A stretch of 9,107 bases of DNA from Peptococcaceae bacterium (GCA_031264885.1 JAISDM010000233.1:1-9107), one strand, 5' to 3'; numbered from the stretch's first letter, positions 1 through 5,645 are shown. Translations and numbers: made by a program. Notes: generated from the letters alone by a model not told the origin.

Positions 1-10
1 ACCGTCCGAA

Positions 11-45
11 AACGGGACGGGGCACGGCATGCCGTGCCCCCACGC
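11..45 (-). repeat. REP-like palindrome, copy 1 (minus orientation)
   Basis: The core 19-40 is a perfect 22-nt palindrome (arm GGGGCACGGCA). Read on the minus strand it runs CGTGGGGGC - stem - GCCCCGTCCC, the same head and tail layout as the copy at 7986-8011 (CGTAGGGGC ... CGCCCGTCCC). This is why I assign it to one dispersed intergenic family in inverted orientation. Confidence 0.6.
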
Positions 46-59
46 ATTATTCACGGGGT

Positions 60-86
60 CGTAGGGGCGGATGGCAATCCGCCCGT
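60..86 (+). repeat. REP-like palindrome, copy 2
   Basis: Stem GGGCGGAT (65-72), loop GGCA, stem ATCCGCCC (77-84). The head CGTAGGGGCGG (60-70) and tail CCGCCCGT (79-86) are identical to those of the copy at 7986-8011. This GTAGGGGCG type of short intergenic palindrome is common in many clostridial genomes. There is no U-tract, so it is not a terminator. Confidence 0.65.
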
Positions 87-142
87 TTGTTTTCGGACGG
101 TCTGGCCCGTCTCCGATGAGGTTGGAATTCGTCAAAAAATAG

Positions 143-171
143 TTGACAAGCATACCAAATTTTGGTATGCT
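143..171 (+). promoter_or_regulatory. Probable sigma-A promoter of recA
   Basis: A perfect -35 TTGACA (143-148), 17-bp spacer and -10 TATGCT (166-171) put the transcription start near 178, about 25 nt before the recA ATG. The spacer and both boxes lie almost wholly inside the 33-bp palindrome at 144-176, so a protein bound there would block RNA polymerase. Confidence 0.65.
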
Positions 172-176
172 TGTCA
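144..176. promoter_or_regulatory. Long perfect palindrome over the recA promoter, candidate operator
   Basis: Two perfect 16-bp arms (144-159, TGACAAGCATACCAAA, and 161-176) meet around one central T (160). It spans the -35 and -10 boxes, so it acts at DNA level and most of it would not be in the recA transcript. No U-tract follows, which argues against a terminator. It does not contain the Gram-positive LexA/DinR box (GAAC-N4-GTTC). A repressor site, possibly of a divergent LexA, is the natural reading but is inference. Confidence 0.6.
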
Positions 177-202
177 TATCACAGCGAATGGGAGGACTGA
201 GC

Positions 203-1318
203 ATGGCAAACGATCCTAAGACCGATTTGAAGAGCGATCCCAAAGGCGACCCCAGGAAGAAAGCGCTGGAGATCGCCCTGGCAGGCATAGAGAAACATTT
301 TGGCAAGGGCTCCATTATGCGTATGGGGGAGGCCAGCGCCCGGTTCCAGGTAGAAACCATATCCACGGGGATACTGACTCTGGATATGGCTTTGGGCATC
401 GGCGGCTTGCCCAGGGGCCGGGTGGTGGAGATTTACGGGCCGGAATCCTCCGGCAAGACCACCGTGGCTCTGCACGTCATCGCCGAAGCCCAGAAGGCGG
501 GGGGCACCGCCGCTTTTATCGACGCGGAGCACGCGCTGGATCCGGCCTACGCCAAGAATCTGGGCGTCAACATCGACGACCTGCTGATTTCTCAGCCCGA
601 CACCGGCGAGCAAGCCCTGGAGATAGCGGAAGCCCTGGTGCGAAGCGGCGCCGTGGATGTGGTGGTCATTGATTCTGTGGCCGCGCTGGTTCCCCGGGCG
701 GAGATTGACGGAGAGATGGGGGACGCCCATGTGGGTCTGCACGCCAGGCTTATGTCCCAGGCGCTCAGGAAGCTGACCGGCGTGATCAGCAAGTCCAACG
801 CGATTGTGGTGTTCATCAACCAGATGCGTGAAAAAGTGGGCGTCGTCTATGGGAACCCGGAAGTGACCACCGGCGGGAGGGCGCTGAAATTCTACGCTTC
901 CGTCCGCGTCGAGATCCGGAAGGTGGAGGTCATCAAGCAGGGCACGGATCTCATCGGCCACCGGACCAAGGCGAAGATCGTCAAGAACAAGATCGCGCCT
1001 CCTTTTAAGCAGGCGAATTTTGATATTATGTTTGGAGAAGGGGTTTCCCGGGAAGGGAGCCTGCTGGATCTGGCCGCGGATACCAATGTGGTGTCCAAAA
1101 GCGGCACCTGGTACAATTATCTGGAGACGCGCCTGGGCCAGGGACGGGAGAACGCCAAGCAATACCTCAAAGAACACCCGGAGATGGCGGAAGAGATCGA
1201 GAAGCTGGTTCGGGCCAAGGTTTTGACCGCGCCTAAGGCGGAGGGGCAGGACGCGGAACCGGGATTCCCGCCGGAATTCGATCCGGACGCGGAGATTGAG
1301 CTGGAATATGAGAACTGA
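203..1318 (+). CDS. recA: RecA recombinase
   Basis: RecA is the ATP-dependent DNA strand-exchange protein that forms filaments on single-stranded DNA and triggers LexA self-cleavage. The 371-aa product has Walker A GPESSGKTT (79-87), Walker B VVVIDSVA (153-160), loop L1 around EIDGEMGDAHVG (167-178), loop L2 around NQMREKVGVVYGNPEVTTGG (206-225), and an acidic C-terminal tail. I chose ATG 203 because GGGAGG (190-195) sits 7 nt upstream. An in-frame TTG at 143 would extend it by 20 residues but lies in the -35 box. The N-terminus is slightly long, with a Lys/Asp-rich stretch repeating DPK/DPR. The gene overlaps recX by 11 bp, a usual pairing. No DinR box is visible upstream; a long palindrome covers the promoter instead. 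Identity is certain. Confidence 0.98.
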   Translation: MANDPKTDLKSDPKGDPRKKALEIALAGIEKHFGKGSIMRMGEASARFQVETISTGILTLDMALGIGGLPRGRVVEIYGPESSGKTTVALHVIAEAQKAGGTAAFIDAEHALDPAYAKNLGVNIDDLLISQPDTGEQALEIAEALVRSGAVDVVVIDSVAALVPRAEIDGEMGDAHVGLHARLMSQALRKLTGVISKSNAIVVFINQMREKVGVVYGNPEVTTGGRALKFYASVRVEIRKVEVIKQGTDLIGHRTKAKIVKNKIAPPFKQANFDIMFGEGVSREGSLLDLAADTNVVSKSGTWYNYLETRLGQGRENAKQYLKEHPEMAEEIEKLVRAKVLTAPKAEGQDAEPGFPPEFDPDAEIELEYEN

Positions 1319-1880
1319 CGCTCAGCAGACGGCGCTCCAATACGCCATGCGGAAATTAAACCGGCGTTTCTACAGCCGGCGGGCCATGAGCGGCATGCTC
1401 TCGGAGGAAGGCTACGACGAAGCCTCTGTGGAGGATGCCCTGGCGCAGCTGGAACAGTGGGGATACTTGGACGATTTGAGGCTGGCGCGGAATCAGCTGC
1501 GCCGGTATACCGCCCGCCAGCCCAAGGGGAGATTATGGATCGGGCGCCGGCTCACCCAGGAGGGAATTGAGCCGGACGCCATTCATCAGGCGTTGGAAGA
1601 ATACACTGACCGGCAGGAAAGCGCGCTGGCAATGGAAGCGGCGAAACATTTTCTTCAGCTTCGGACACAGTCCAAGCCGCGGCCCGAACCGCAATCCGAG
1701 CCACAGTCCGAACCGCGGTCCGAGCCGCAATTTAAGGCGCGGACGCCCGATAAGACCGGCGGCGCTTTGGCGCGTTTTTTGGCGGCCAGAGGTTTTTCCC
1801 CCGCAATAATTCACGAAATCCTTTGTGAATTCAGATTCATAGGGGCGAGTGATCTTGACAGTGACGGAAATTGGCATTAA
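1308..1880 (+). CDS. recX: RecX, regulator of RecA
   Basis: RecX binds the groove of the RecA filament and limits or modulates its activity. The 190-aa product shows the alpha-helical RecX repeats: LQYAMRKLNRRFYSRRAMSGML (residues about 10-31), the GYLDDLRLARNQLRRY segment (52-67) with GRRLTQEGI (79-87), and a last helix pair around GGALARFLAARGFSPAIIHEIL (151-172). Between the last two is an unusual Ser-Glu-Pro-Gln linker (about 122-142) encoded by five 12-bp repeats. ATG 1308 overlaps the end of recA (stop 1316-1318), implying translational coupling. A TTG at 1296 would add four residues. No strong ribosome binding site is seen, which fits coupling. The final codons double as a promoter for the next gene: the stop codon is part of a -10 box. 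Identity rests on pattern and position. Confidence 0.9.
   Translation: MRTDAQQTALQYAMRKLNRRFYSRRAMSGMLSEEGYDEASVEDALAQLEQWGYLDDLRLARNQLRRYTARQPKGRLWIGRRLTQEGIEPDAIHQALEEYTDRQESALAMEAAKHFLQLRTQSKPRPEPQSEPQSEPRSEPQFKARTPDKTGGALARFLAARGFSPAIIHEILCEFRFIGASDLDSDGNWH
1671..1730 (+). repeat. Five 12-bp tandem repeats within recX
   Basis: Five contiguous units of exactly 12 bp (1671, 1683, 1695, 1707, 1719; consensus TCCGARCCGCRR) encode SKPR, PEPQ, SEPQ, SEPR, SEPQ. Most differences between units are at synonymous third positions. The unit length keeps the reading frame, so copy-number change would lengthen or shorten the linker in steps of four residues. Confidence 0.9.
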
Positions 1881-1906
1881 AATAAGAAATAACTTGGGTC
1901 AAGATC
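1851..1906. repeat. 9-bp inverted repeat spanning the rny promoter
   Basis: GATCTTGAC (1851-1859) and GTCAAGATC (1898-1906) are perfect reverse complements, 38 nt apart. The left arm includes most of the -35 box of the promoter at 1855-1883. The right arm abuts the stem of the terminator at 1907. In RNA reading through from recX the arms could pair next to the terminator hairpin; RNA started at about 1890 would contain only the right arm. Confidence 0.5.
1855..1883 (+). promoter_or_regulatory. Near-consensus sigma-A promoter at the end of recX, upstream of rny
   Basis: TTGACA (1855-1860), 17-bp spacer, TAAAAT (1878-1883): five of six -10 bases and all six -35 bases match consensus. The -10 box begins with the recX stop codon. 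The predicted start near 1890 is only about 17 nt before an intrinsic terminator stem (1907), so this promoter would feed straight into a terminator unless readthrough occurs. Confidence 0.65.
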
Positions 1907-1931
1907 AAACCGAGTGGGCTCGGTTTTTTTT
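1907..1931 (+). terminator. Intrinsic terminator after recX, in the rny leader
   Basis: Stem AAACCGAG (1907-1914), loop TGGG, stem CTCGGTTT (1919-1926), then more T residues to 1931, giving an unbroken run of eight (1924-1931). It ends recA-recX transcription. Because it lies downstream of the promoter at 1855-1883 it may also act as an attenuator for rny. Confidence 0.85.
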
Positions 1932-1944
1932 GTTTGCAAATCGG

Positions 1945-1973
1945 TTGTAAATGATTCGGCTCAACAGTTAAAT
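1945..1973 (+). promoter_or_regulatory. Possible second rny promoter downstream of the terminator
   Basis: TTGTAA (1945-1950), 17-bp spacer, TTAAAT (1968-1973). It is weaker than the promoter at 1855 but lies beyond the terminator, so it could supply rny transcription by itself. In an A/T-rich leader such matches arise by chance, so support is modest. Confidence 0.3.
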
Positions 1974-2017
1974 GAATTAAATTTCAAATCAACAGAAAAG
2001 GAGGTGGCTGAACAGGC

Positions 2018-3559
2018 ATGCAAATTGTATGGATTATATTTGCCGGTATCATCGGATTATTAGCAGGCGGCGGCATTGGTTATGTAACGCGCAAAAAAAC
2101 CGCCGAAAGAGAGATTTCCTCCGCCGAACAAGCAGCGGAGAAGATTCTGGAGGACGCGCGCAAAACAGCGGACAACGCGAAAAAAGAGGTCGTTCTGGAG
2201 GCGAAGGACGAGGCGCACCGCATCCGCTTAGAGATCGAACAGGAAATGAAAGACCGCCGGAACGAACAGCAGCGGATCGAGAAACGGCTTCTCCAAAAAG
2301 AAGAGACCTTGGACCGCAAGGCGGATCAGATTGAGAAGAAAGAAGAAAACATTCAAAAAATAGAAGACGGCCTTCAAAAACAGAAAAAATTGCTGTCTGA
2401 ACAGATGGACAACCAATTGGCCGAATTAGAGCGCATATCCAATTTGACTTACGAACAGGCCAAAGAATTGCTGCTGCACCGTGTGGAAAATGAAATCAAG
2501 CACGAAACCGCCATGATTATTAAGGAAAATGAGCAGCTGGCCAAGGAAGAAAGCGAGAAAAAAGCGCGGGAGGTTATTTCTCTCGCGATCCAGCGATGCG
2601 CGGCGGATCATGTGGCCGAATCCACTGTTTCCGTGGTGGCGCTGCCCAATGATGAAATGAAAGGCCGCATCATCGGGCGCGAGGGCAGAAACATCCGAAC
2701 CCTGGAGACCCTCACCGGCATCGACCTGATCATCGACGATACCCCTGAGGCCGTGATTCTGTCCGGATTTGACCCAATCCGGAGAGAAGTGGCGCGGCTG
2801 GCGCTGGAGAAGCTCATTCAGGACGGCCGGATTCATCCGGGCAGAATTGAGGAAATGGTTGAGAAATCCAAGAAAGAAGTGGAACAAACCATCCGCGAGG
2901 AAGGGGAACAGGCGACCTTTGATACTGGCGTAAACGGCCTGCACCCCGAATTGATTAAATTCCTGGGGCGGCTGCGTTACCGGACCAGCTACGGGCAAAA
3001 CGTACTCAAACATTCCATAGAGGTCGCGCATCTGGCAGGCATCATGGCCGTCGAGATCGGCGCGGACGCCAAATTGGCCAAGCGCGCCGGGCTCCTGCAC
3101 GATATCGGCAAAGCCATCGATCATGAGGTGGAAGGCCCCCATGTGACCATCGGCGCGGATTTAGCCAAGAAATACCGGGAAAGCCGCGAGGTCATTCACG
3201 CCATTGCCGCCCATCACGGCGACGAGCCTTTTCAATCGGTAGAGGCGGTGCTGGTGGCCGCCGCGGACGCTATTTCGGCGGCGCGGCCCGGCGCCCGGAG
3301 AGAGACCCTGGAAGTATACATCAAACGTCTGGAAAAATTAGAAGAAATAGCCAATAACTTTGACGGCGTGGAGAAATCCTTCGCCATTCAGGCGGGCAGG
3401 GAAATCCGCATCATCGTCAAACCGGAAAAAGTGGACGACGAGGCTTCTGTGATTATGGCAAGGGATATTGTCAAACAAATCGAGAATAATATGGAATATC
3501 CCGGACAAATCCGGGTGGTGGTCATCCGGGAGACCCGGGCCGTAGATTACGCCAAATAA
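2018..3559 (+). CDS. rny: Ribonuclease Y, membrane-anchored endoribonuclease
   Basis: RNase Y starts mRNA decay in Gram-positive bacteria by endonucleolytic cleavage at the inner face of the membrane. The 513-aa product has an N-terminal membrane helix (residues about 3-22), a long charged coiled coil (about 28-190), a KH RNA-binding domain with GRIIGREGRN (216-225), and an HD-type metal phosphohydrolase domain with catalytic His361-Asp362 in LLHDIGK, plus AAHHGDEP (397-404). Length is close to the Bacillus protein (about 520 aa). AAGGAGG (1998-2004) precedes ATG 2018 by 13 nt, a slightly long spacing. The gene sits between recX and ymdB. The leader holds a promoter followed by a terminator and possibly a second promoter, which suggests controlled expression. 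Codons in the coiled-coil part are more A-rich than in recA, as expected for Lys/Glu-rich sequence. Confidence 0.97.
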   Translation: MQIVWIIFAGIIGLLAGGGIGYVTRKKTAEREISSAEQAAEKILEDARKTADNAKKEVVLEAKDEAHRIRLEIEQEMKDRRNEQQRIEKRLLQKEETLDRKADQIEKKEENIQKIEDGLQKQKKLLSEQMDNQLAELERISNLTYEQAKELLLHRVENEIKHETAMIIKENEQLAKEESEKKAREVISLAIQRCAADHVAESTVSVVALPNDEMKGRIIGREGRNIRTLETLTGIDLIIDDTPEAVILSGFDPIRREVARLALEKLIQDGRIHPGRIEEMVEKSKKEVEQTIREEGEQATFDTGVNGLHPELIKFLGRLRYRTSYGQNVLKHSIEVAHLAGIMAVEIGADAKLAKRAGLLHDIGKAIDHEVEGPHVTIGADLAKKYRESREVIHAIAAHHGDEPFQSVEAVLVAAADAISAARPGARRETLEVYIKRLEKLEEIANNFDGVEKSFAIQAGREIRIIVKPEKVDDEASVIMARDIVKQIENNMEYPGQIRVVVIRETRAVDYAK

Positions 3560-3578
3560 GCGGCGGACAGGGCAGAAT

Positions 3579-3613
3579 AAGAAGCGCGGCCGGAGCGTCC
3601 GGGCGCGCTTCTT
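3579..3613 (+). terminator. GC-rich hairpin between rny and ymdB, weak terminator or processing site
   Basis: AAGAAGCGCG (3579-3588) pairs with CGCGCTTCTT (3604-3613), with additional CCGG/CCGG pairing inside. The bases after it (CTGTGTT) are not a real U-tract, so termination should be partial. It may instead stabilise the rny 3' end or separate expression of rny and ymdB, which is 84 bp downstream. Confidence 0.55.
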
Positions 3614-3642
3614 CTGTGTTAATTAAGGAGAGAAAGCGTAAA

Positions 3643-4434
3643 TTGAACATACTCATGATAGGGGACATCGTAGGCCGTCTCGGGAGGGATGCCGCCCGGG
3701 AGAAGCTGCGGAGCCTCCTCGGCCAAACCCCGGCGGATCTGGTCATCGCCAACGGGGAGAACGCGGCGGGGGGAAGGGGTCTGACCGCGAAAATCGCCCA
3801 GGAACTGTATCAGATGGGGATCGATGTGATCACTTTAGGCAATCATACCTGGGATCAGCGGGACATTCTGCATATCATCGATTCGGACCCGTGCCTGATC
3901 CGCCCCGCCAATTATCCCTCCGCGGCGCCGGGCAAGGGTTATGTGATTTATGAGATCAGGAACCGCCGCCAGGTGGCTGTGGTGAATCTCATGGGCAGGG
4001 CTTTCATGGCGGCGGTGGATTGCCCCTTCACGGCGGCCGAGAGGATCCTTCAAGAGCTGCCCCGGGAGGTCAAGGTGATTTTGGTGGATTTTCACGCGGA
4101 AGCCACGTCGGAGAAGCTGGCGATGGGCTGGTTCCTGGACGGGCGGGTCAGCGCGGTTTTTGGGACCCACACCCACGTCCAGACGGCGGACGAGCGGATT
4201 TTGCCCAAGGGAACCGCCTATATCACCGACGTGGGCATGACGGGGCCCCGCGATTCTGTCCTGGGGGTTCAGCCCGGCATCGTCGTCACGCGGTTTTTGA
4301 CGCAGATGCCGGCCCGTTTCGAGCTGGTCAAAGACGGCGATTCCCAATTTAACGGCATATGGATGCGCATCAGCGACGATACCGGACAGGTGCTGGAAAT
4401 AACCCGCGTGAATGAATCAAATAAAATTTTGTAA
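3643..4434 (+). CDS. ymdB: YmdB-family metallophosphoesterase (2',3'-cyclic phosphodiesterase type)
   Basis: YmdB of Bacillus hydrolyses 2',3'-cyclic nucleotides and affects biofilm and motility decisions and colony development; the family (TIGR00282) is commonly found beside rny. The 263-aa product matches the usual length (264 aa in B. subtilis). Metal-site residues are in place: Asp8 in GDIVG, Glu39 in NGEN (37-40), Asn67-His68 in GNHTWD, His151 in DFHAE, His176 and His178 in GTHTHVQ. I chose TTG 3643, which gives the family start MNILMIGD and has AAGGAG (3625-3630) 12 nt upstream; an in-frame GTG at 3616 would place nine extra residues before the conserved start, across that site. No terminator is seen after the gene, so its message may run into spoVS. 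Confidence 0.93.
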   Translation: MNILMIGDIVGRLGRDAAREKLRSLLGQTPADLVIANGENAAGGRGLTAKIAQELYQMGIDVITLGNHTWDQRDILHIIDSDPCLIRPANYPSAAPGKGYVIYEIRNRRQVAVVNLMGRAFMAAVDCPFTAAERILQELPREVKVILVDFHAEATSEKLAMGWFLDGRVSAVFGTHTHVQTADERILPKGTAYITDVGMTGPRDSVLGVQPGIVVTRFLTQMPARFELVKDGDSQFNGIWMRISDDTGQVLEITRVNESNKIL

Positions 4435-4448
4435 ACTATAATTTGTAA

Positions 4449-4477
4449 AAAGGGTTTTGGGGGATGTTGTCGAATTA
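4449..4477 (+). promoter_or_regulatory. Sigma-H-like promoter upstream of spoVS
   Basis: AAAGGGTTT (4449-4457), 11-bp spacer, GTCGAATTA (4469-4477). Against the B. subtilis sigma-H consensus RNAGGAWWW-N11/12-RNNGAATWW this matches 8 of 9 and 9 of 9 positions. In B. subtilis spoVS is transcribed by sigma-H, so the position is sensible. It would give a leader of about 150 nt. Confidence 0.6.
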
Positions 4478-4522
4478 ACAGGAAGATACCTTAATAAGCC
4501 TTTAATAACGGTCAGTTTTTGC

Positions 4523-4575
4523 GATGTTGTGTGGTGATGTTGTGTTATGTTTTATTGTATTGTGTTTTGTGTTTG
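4523..4575 (+). other. C-free G/T-rich tract in the spoVS leader
   Basis: There is no C for 53 nt and only five A; the rest is G or T. GATGTTGTG occurs at 4523-4531 and 4536-4544, and GATGTTGT also at 4463-4470. The strand bias contrasts sharply with the surrounding genes. If transcription begins at the sigma-H-like promoter, this becomes an unstructured G/U-rich part of the 5' untranslated region. Function unknown. Confidence 0.7.
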
Positions 4576-4602
4576 CCACTATGATTTGGCTTTCTTTAGT
4601 AT
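4573..4602 (+). promoter_or_regulatory. Possible sigma-A promoter close to spoVS
   Basis: TTGCCA (4573-4578), 18-bp spacer, TAGTAT (4597-4602), predicting a start near 4609 and a short leader of about 27 nt. Each box has one mismatch to consensus. It could provide vegetative expression alongside the sigma-H-like site. Confidence 0.4.
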
Positions 4603-4635
4603 CATGATTTTATTATTAACGAGGAGGAAACAATT

Positions 4636-4896
4636 GTGGAAGTTTTAAAGGTATCAAGTAAATCAAGCCCTAATGCGGTGGCAGGAGCCTTAGCCGGGGT
4701 CATCAGAGAAAAAGGGGGAGCTGAAATCCAGGCGATTGGCGCGGGCGCTCTAAATCAGTCGATCAAAGCGGTTGCCATAGCCCGCGGTTTTATGGCTCCG
4801 GGAGGCGTTGACCTTGTTTGTATTCCTGCCTTCACCGATATAGAGATAGATGGTGAAGAGAGAACTGCGATTAAGCTCCTGGTGGAGCCACGTTAA
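4636..4896 (+). CDS. spoVS: Stage V sporulation protein S
   Basis: SpoVS is a small protein of the Alba-like fold needed in Bacillus for normal progress through septation and coat assembly; loss alters the timing of sporulation. The 86-aa product has the usual length and is nearly canonical: it begins MEVLKVSSKSSPN, continues with AGALAGV, then EIQAIGAGALNQ, IARGFMAPGGVDL, IPAFTDIEIDGEER, and ends IKLLVEPR. The start is GTG 4636, with GAGGAGG (4621-4627) 8 nt upstream. The 201-bp gap before it holds a sigma-H-like promoter, a possible sigma-A promoter and a G/T-rich tract. A terminator follows directly, so it is probably expressed on its own or as the tail of the ymdB message. Its presence is a main reason to call the organism a spore former. 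Confidence 0.97.
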   Translation: MEVLKVSSKSSPNAVAGALAGVIREKGGAEIQAIGAGALNQSIKAVAIARGFMAPGGVDLVCIPAFTDIEIDGEERTAIKLLVEPR

Positions 4897-4908
4897 TCTA
4901 AGCAAAGG

Positions 4909-4946
4909 AAATATCCCTGTATGGGCGACCATAAGGGGATATTTTT
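4909..4946 (+). terminator. Intrinsic terminator after spoVS
   Basis: AAATATCCC (4909-4917) pairs with GGGATATTT (4936-4944); inside, TATGG (4920-4924) pairs with CCATA (4929-4933). A T-rich tail follows (TTTTT ending at 4946, then AATTT). It starts 12 nt after the spoVS stop. Confidence 0.8.
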
Positions 4947-4980
4947 AATTTACCCAATTTCTGGGAAACAGAGGGCGGCA

Positions 4981-5595
4981 ATGGAAACGAACATATATCT
5001 CATTCGTCACGGACAAACGGTTTGGAACGCGGACAGGCGCTTTCAGGGGCAGAGCGACGTGGCCCTGGATGAATCCGGGGTGGCGCAGGCGCGTCTGTTA
5101 AGGGAGCGTATGCGGGAGGTTCCCGTTGATTTTATTGTTTCCAGCGATTTGATCCGGGCCAGGCAAACCGCTGAAATACTGGCGGAGCCTCACGGTCTGG
5201 AGGTCGTGGAGGATCCGGCCCTGCGGGAGATCCATTTTGGGATATGGGAGGGCTTGCCTATTGACGAGATTCGGCGCCGTGATCCCGAGTTGTTTGAAAC
5301 ATGGAGGGGCAGTCCCGGCGCGCTGAGGGTTCCGGAGGCCGAAACTTTTCAGGAGGTTCAAGATCGGGCGGCGGCCGCTTTTGAGCGGTGGGCCGCTCTT
5401 TATTCAGGCAAAACGCTGGTTCTGGTCAGCCACGGGGGCGTGATTTCGGCTTTGCTGTGCAGAATATTGAACGAACCCATCCAACGTATGTGGGACTACA
5501 AATTGGAGAATACTTCCGTTAGTTATGTCACTTACCATTCTTCCACGGGATACCGGATACAGTTCGTCAACGACAACTCCCATTTAGTATCTTAA
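4981..5595 (+). CDS. Histidine phosphatase family protein (phosphoglycerate mutase-like)
   Basis: This is a branch-1 histidine phosphatase, which transfers phosphate through a phospho-histidine intermediate. The 204-aa product has the RHG motif with catalytic His10, Arg59 in SSDLIRARQTAEIL, the acid Glu83 in LREIHFGIWEG, and the second His151 in SHGG. The sequence is of the small CobC/PhoE type (alpha-ribazole phosphatase or broad-specificity phosphatase), not a glycolytic mutase. The substrate cannot be read from sequence, and no cobalamin genes are nearby, so I give no symbol. ATG 4981 is chosen over an in-frame ATG at 4921, which lies inside the spoVS terminator; AGAGGG just upstream is a modest ribosome binding site. 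No promoter is obvious in the 35 nt after the terminator. guaB follows 50 bp downstream and is probably co-transcribed. Confidence 0.88.
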   Translation: METNIYLIRHGQTVWNADRRFQGQSDVALDESGVAQARLLRERMREVPVDFIVSSDLIRARQTAEILAEPHGLEVVEDPALREIHFGIWEGLPIDEIRRRDPELFETWRGSPGALRVPEAETFQEVQDRAAAAFERWAALYSGKTLVLVSHGGVISALLCRILNEPIQRMWDYKLENTSVSYVTYHSSTGYRIQFVNDNSHLVS

Positions 5596-5645
5596 AGGAT
5601 ACGAGTTCTAAGGACACTCTGAATAAGGAGAGGAGGAGGTTTCAT

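Larger units (their letters stand above)
1..101. repeat. Composite inverted-repeat element (REP pair inside 13-bp terminal inverted repeats)
   Basis: Bases 1-13 (ACCGTCCGAAAAC) are the exact reverse complement of bases 89-101. Between them lie two REP-like palindromes in opposite orientation (about 11-45 and 60-86). A perfect 13-bp match this close is unlikely by chance, and the arrangement resembles a BIME or a small MITE-like unit. The left arm starts at the first base of the window, so the element may extend further left. No coding capacity is evident. The structure is seen directly; mobility is inference. Confidence 0.6.

Noticed and set aside
143..202. N-terminal extension of RecA from TTG 143
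   Set aside because: It would start inside the -35 box, within the palindrome, and lacks homology; ATG 203 has a good ribosome binding site.
34..219. Small open frame of 61 codons before recA
   Set aside because: It runs through REP-like palindromes and the recA promoter, has no ribosome binding site, and the peptide has no recognisable features.
179..1177. Long open frame on the minus strand opposite recA
   Set aside because: It mirrors the codon bias of recA, has no ribosome binding site or recognisable domain, and recA identity is certain.
1671..1730. CRISPR-like or frameshifting repeat array
   Set aside because: The units are contiguous 12-mers without spacers and keep the recX frame; they encode a peptide linker.
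1839..1849. CATAGGGGCGA near the end of recX, resembling the head of the REP-like repeat
   Set aside because: No matching second stem follows and it is in coding sequence; the resemblance is only about ten bases.
2426..3142. Minus-strand open frame inside rny (and similar ones opposite guaB and fic)
   Set aside because: Shadow frames in GC-rich coding DNA; no start signals and no family resemblance.
4920..4946. Riboswitch or RNA gene in the spoVS-phosphatase gap
   Set aside because: The only structure is a simple hairpin with a U-rich tail; no tRNA, rRNA or known riboswitch pattern was seen anywhere in the window.
4921..4980. Extended start of the histidine phosphatase at ATG 4921
   Set aside because: It lies in the loop of the spoVS terminator; the family start METNIYLIRHG begins at 4981.
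5596..5645. Possible promoter or purine riboswitch before guaB
   Set aside because: The gap is only 50 bp; a TAGTAT at 5585-5590 has no acceptable -35, and no riboswitch-sized structure fits.
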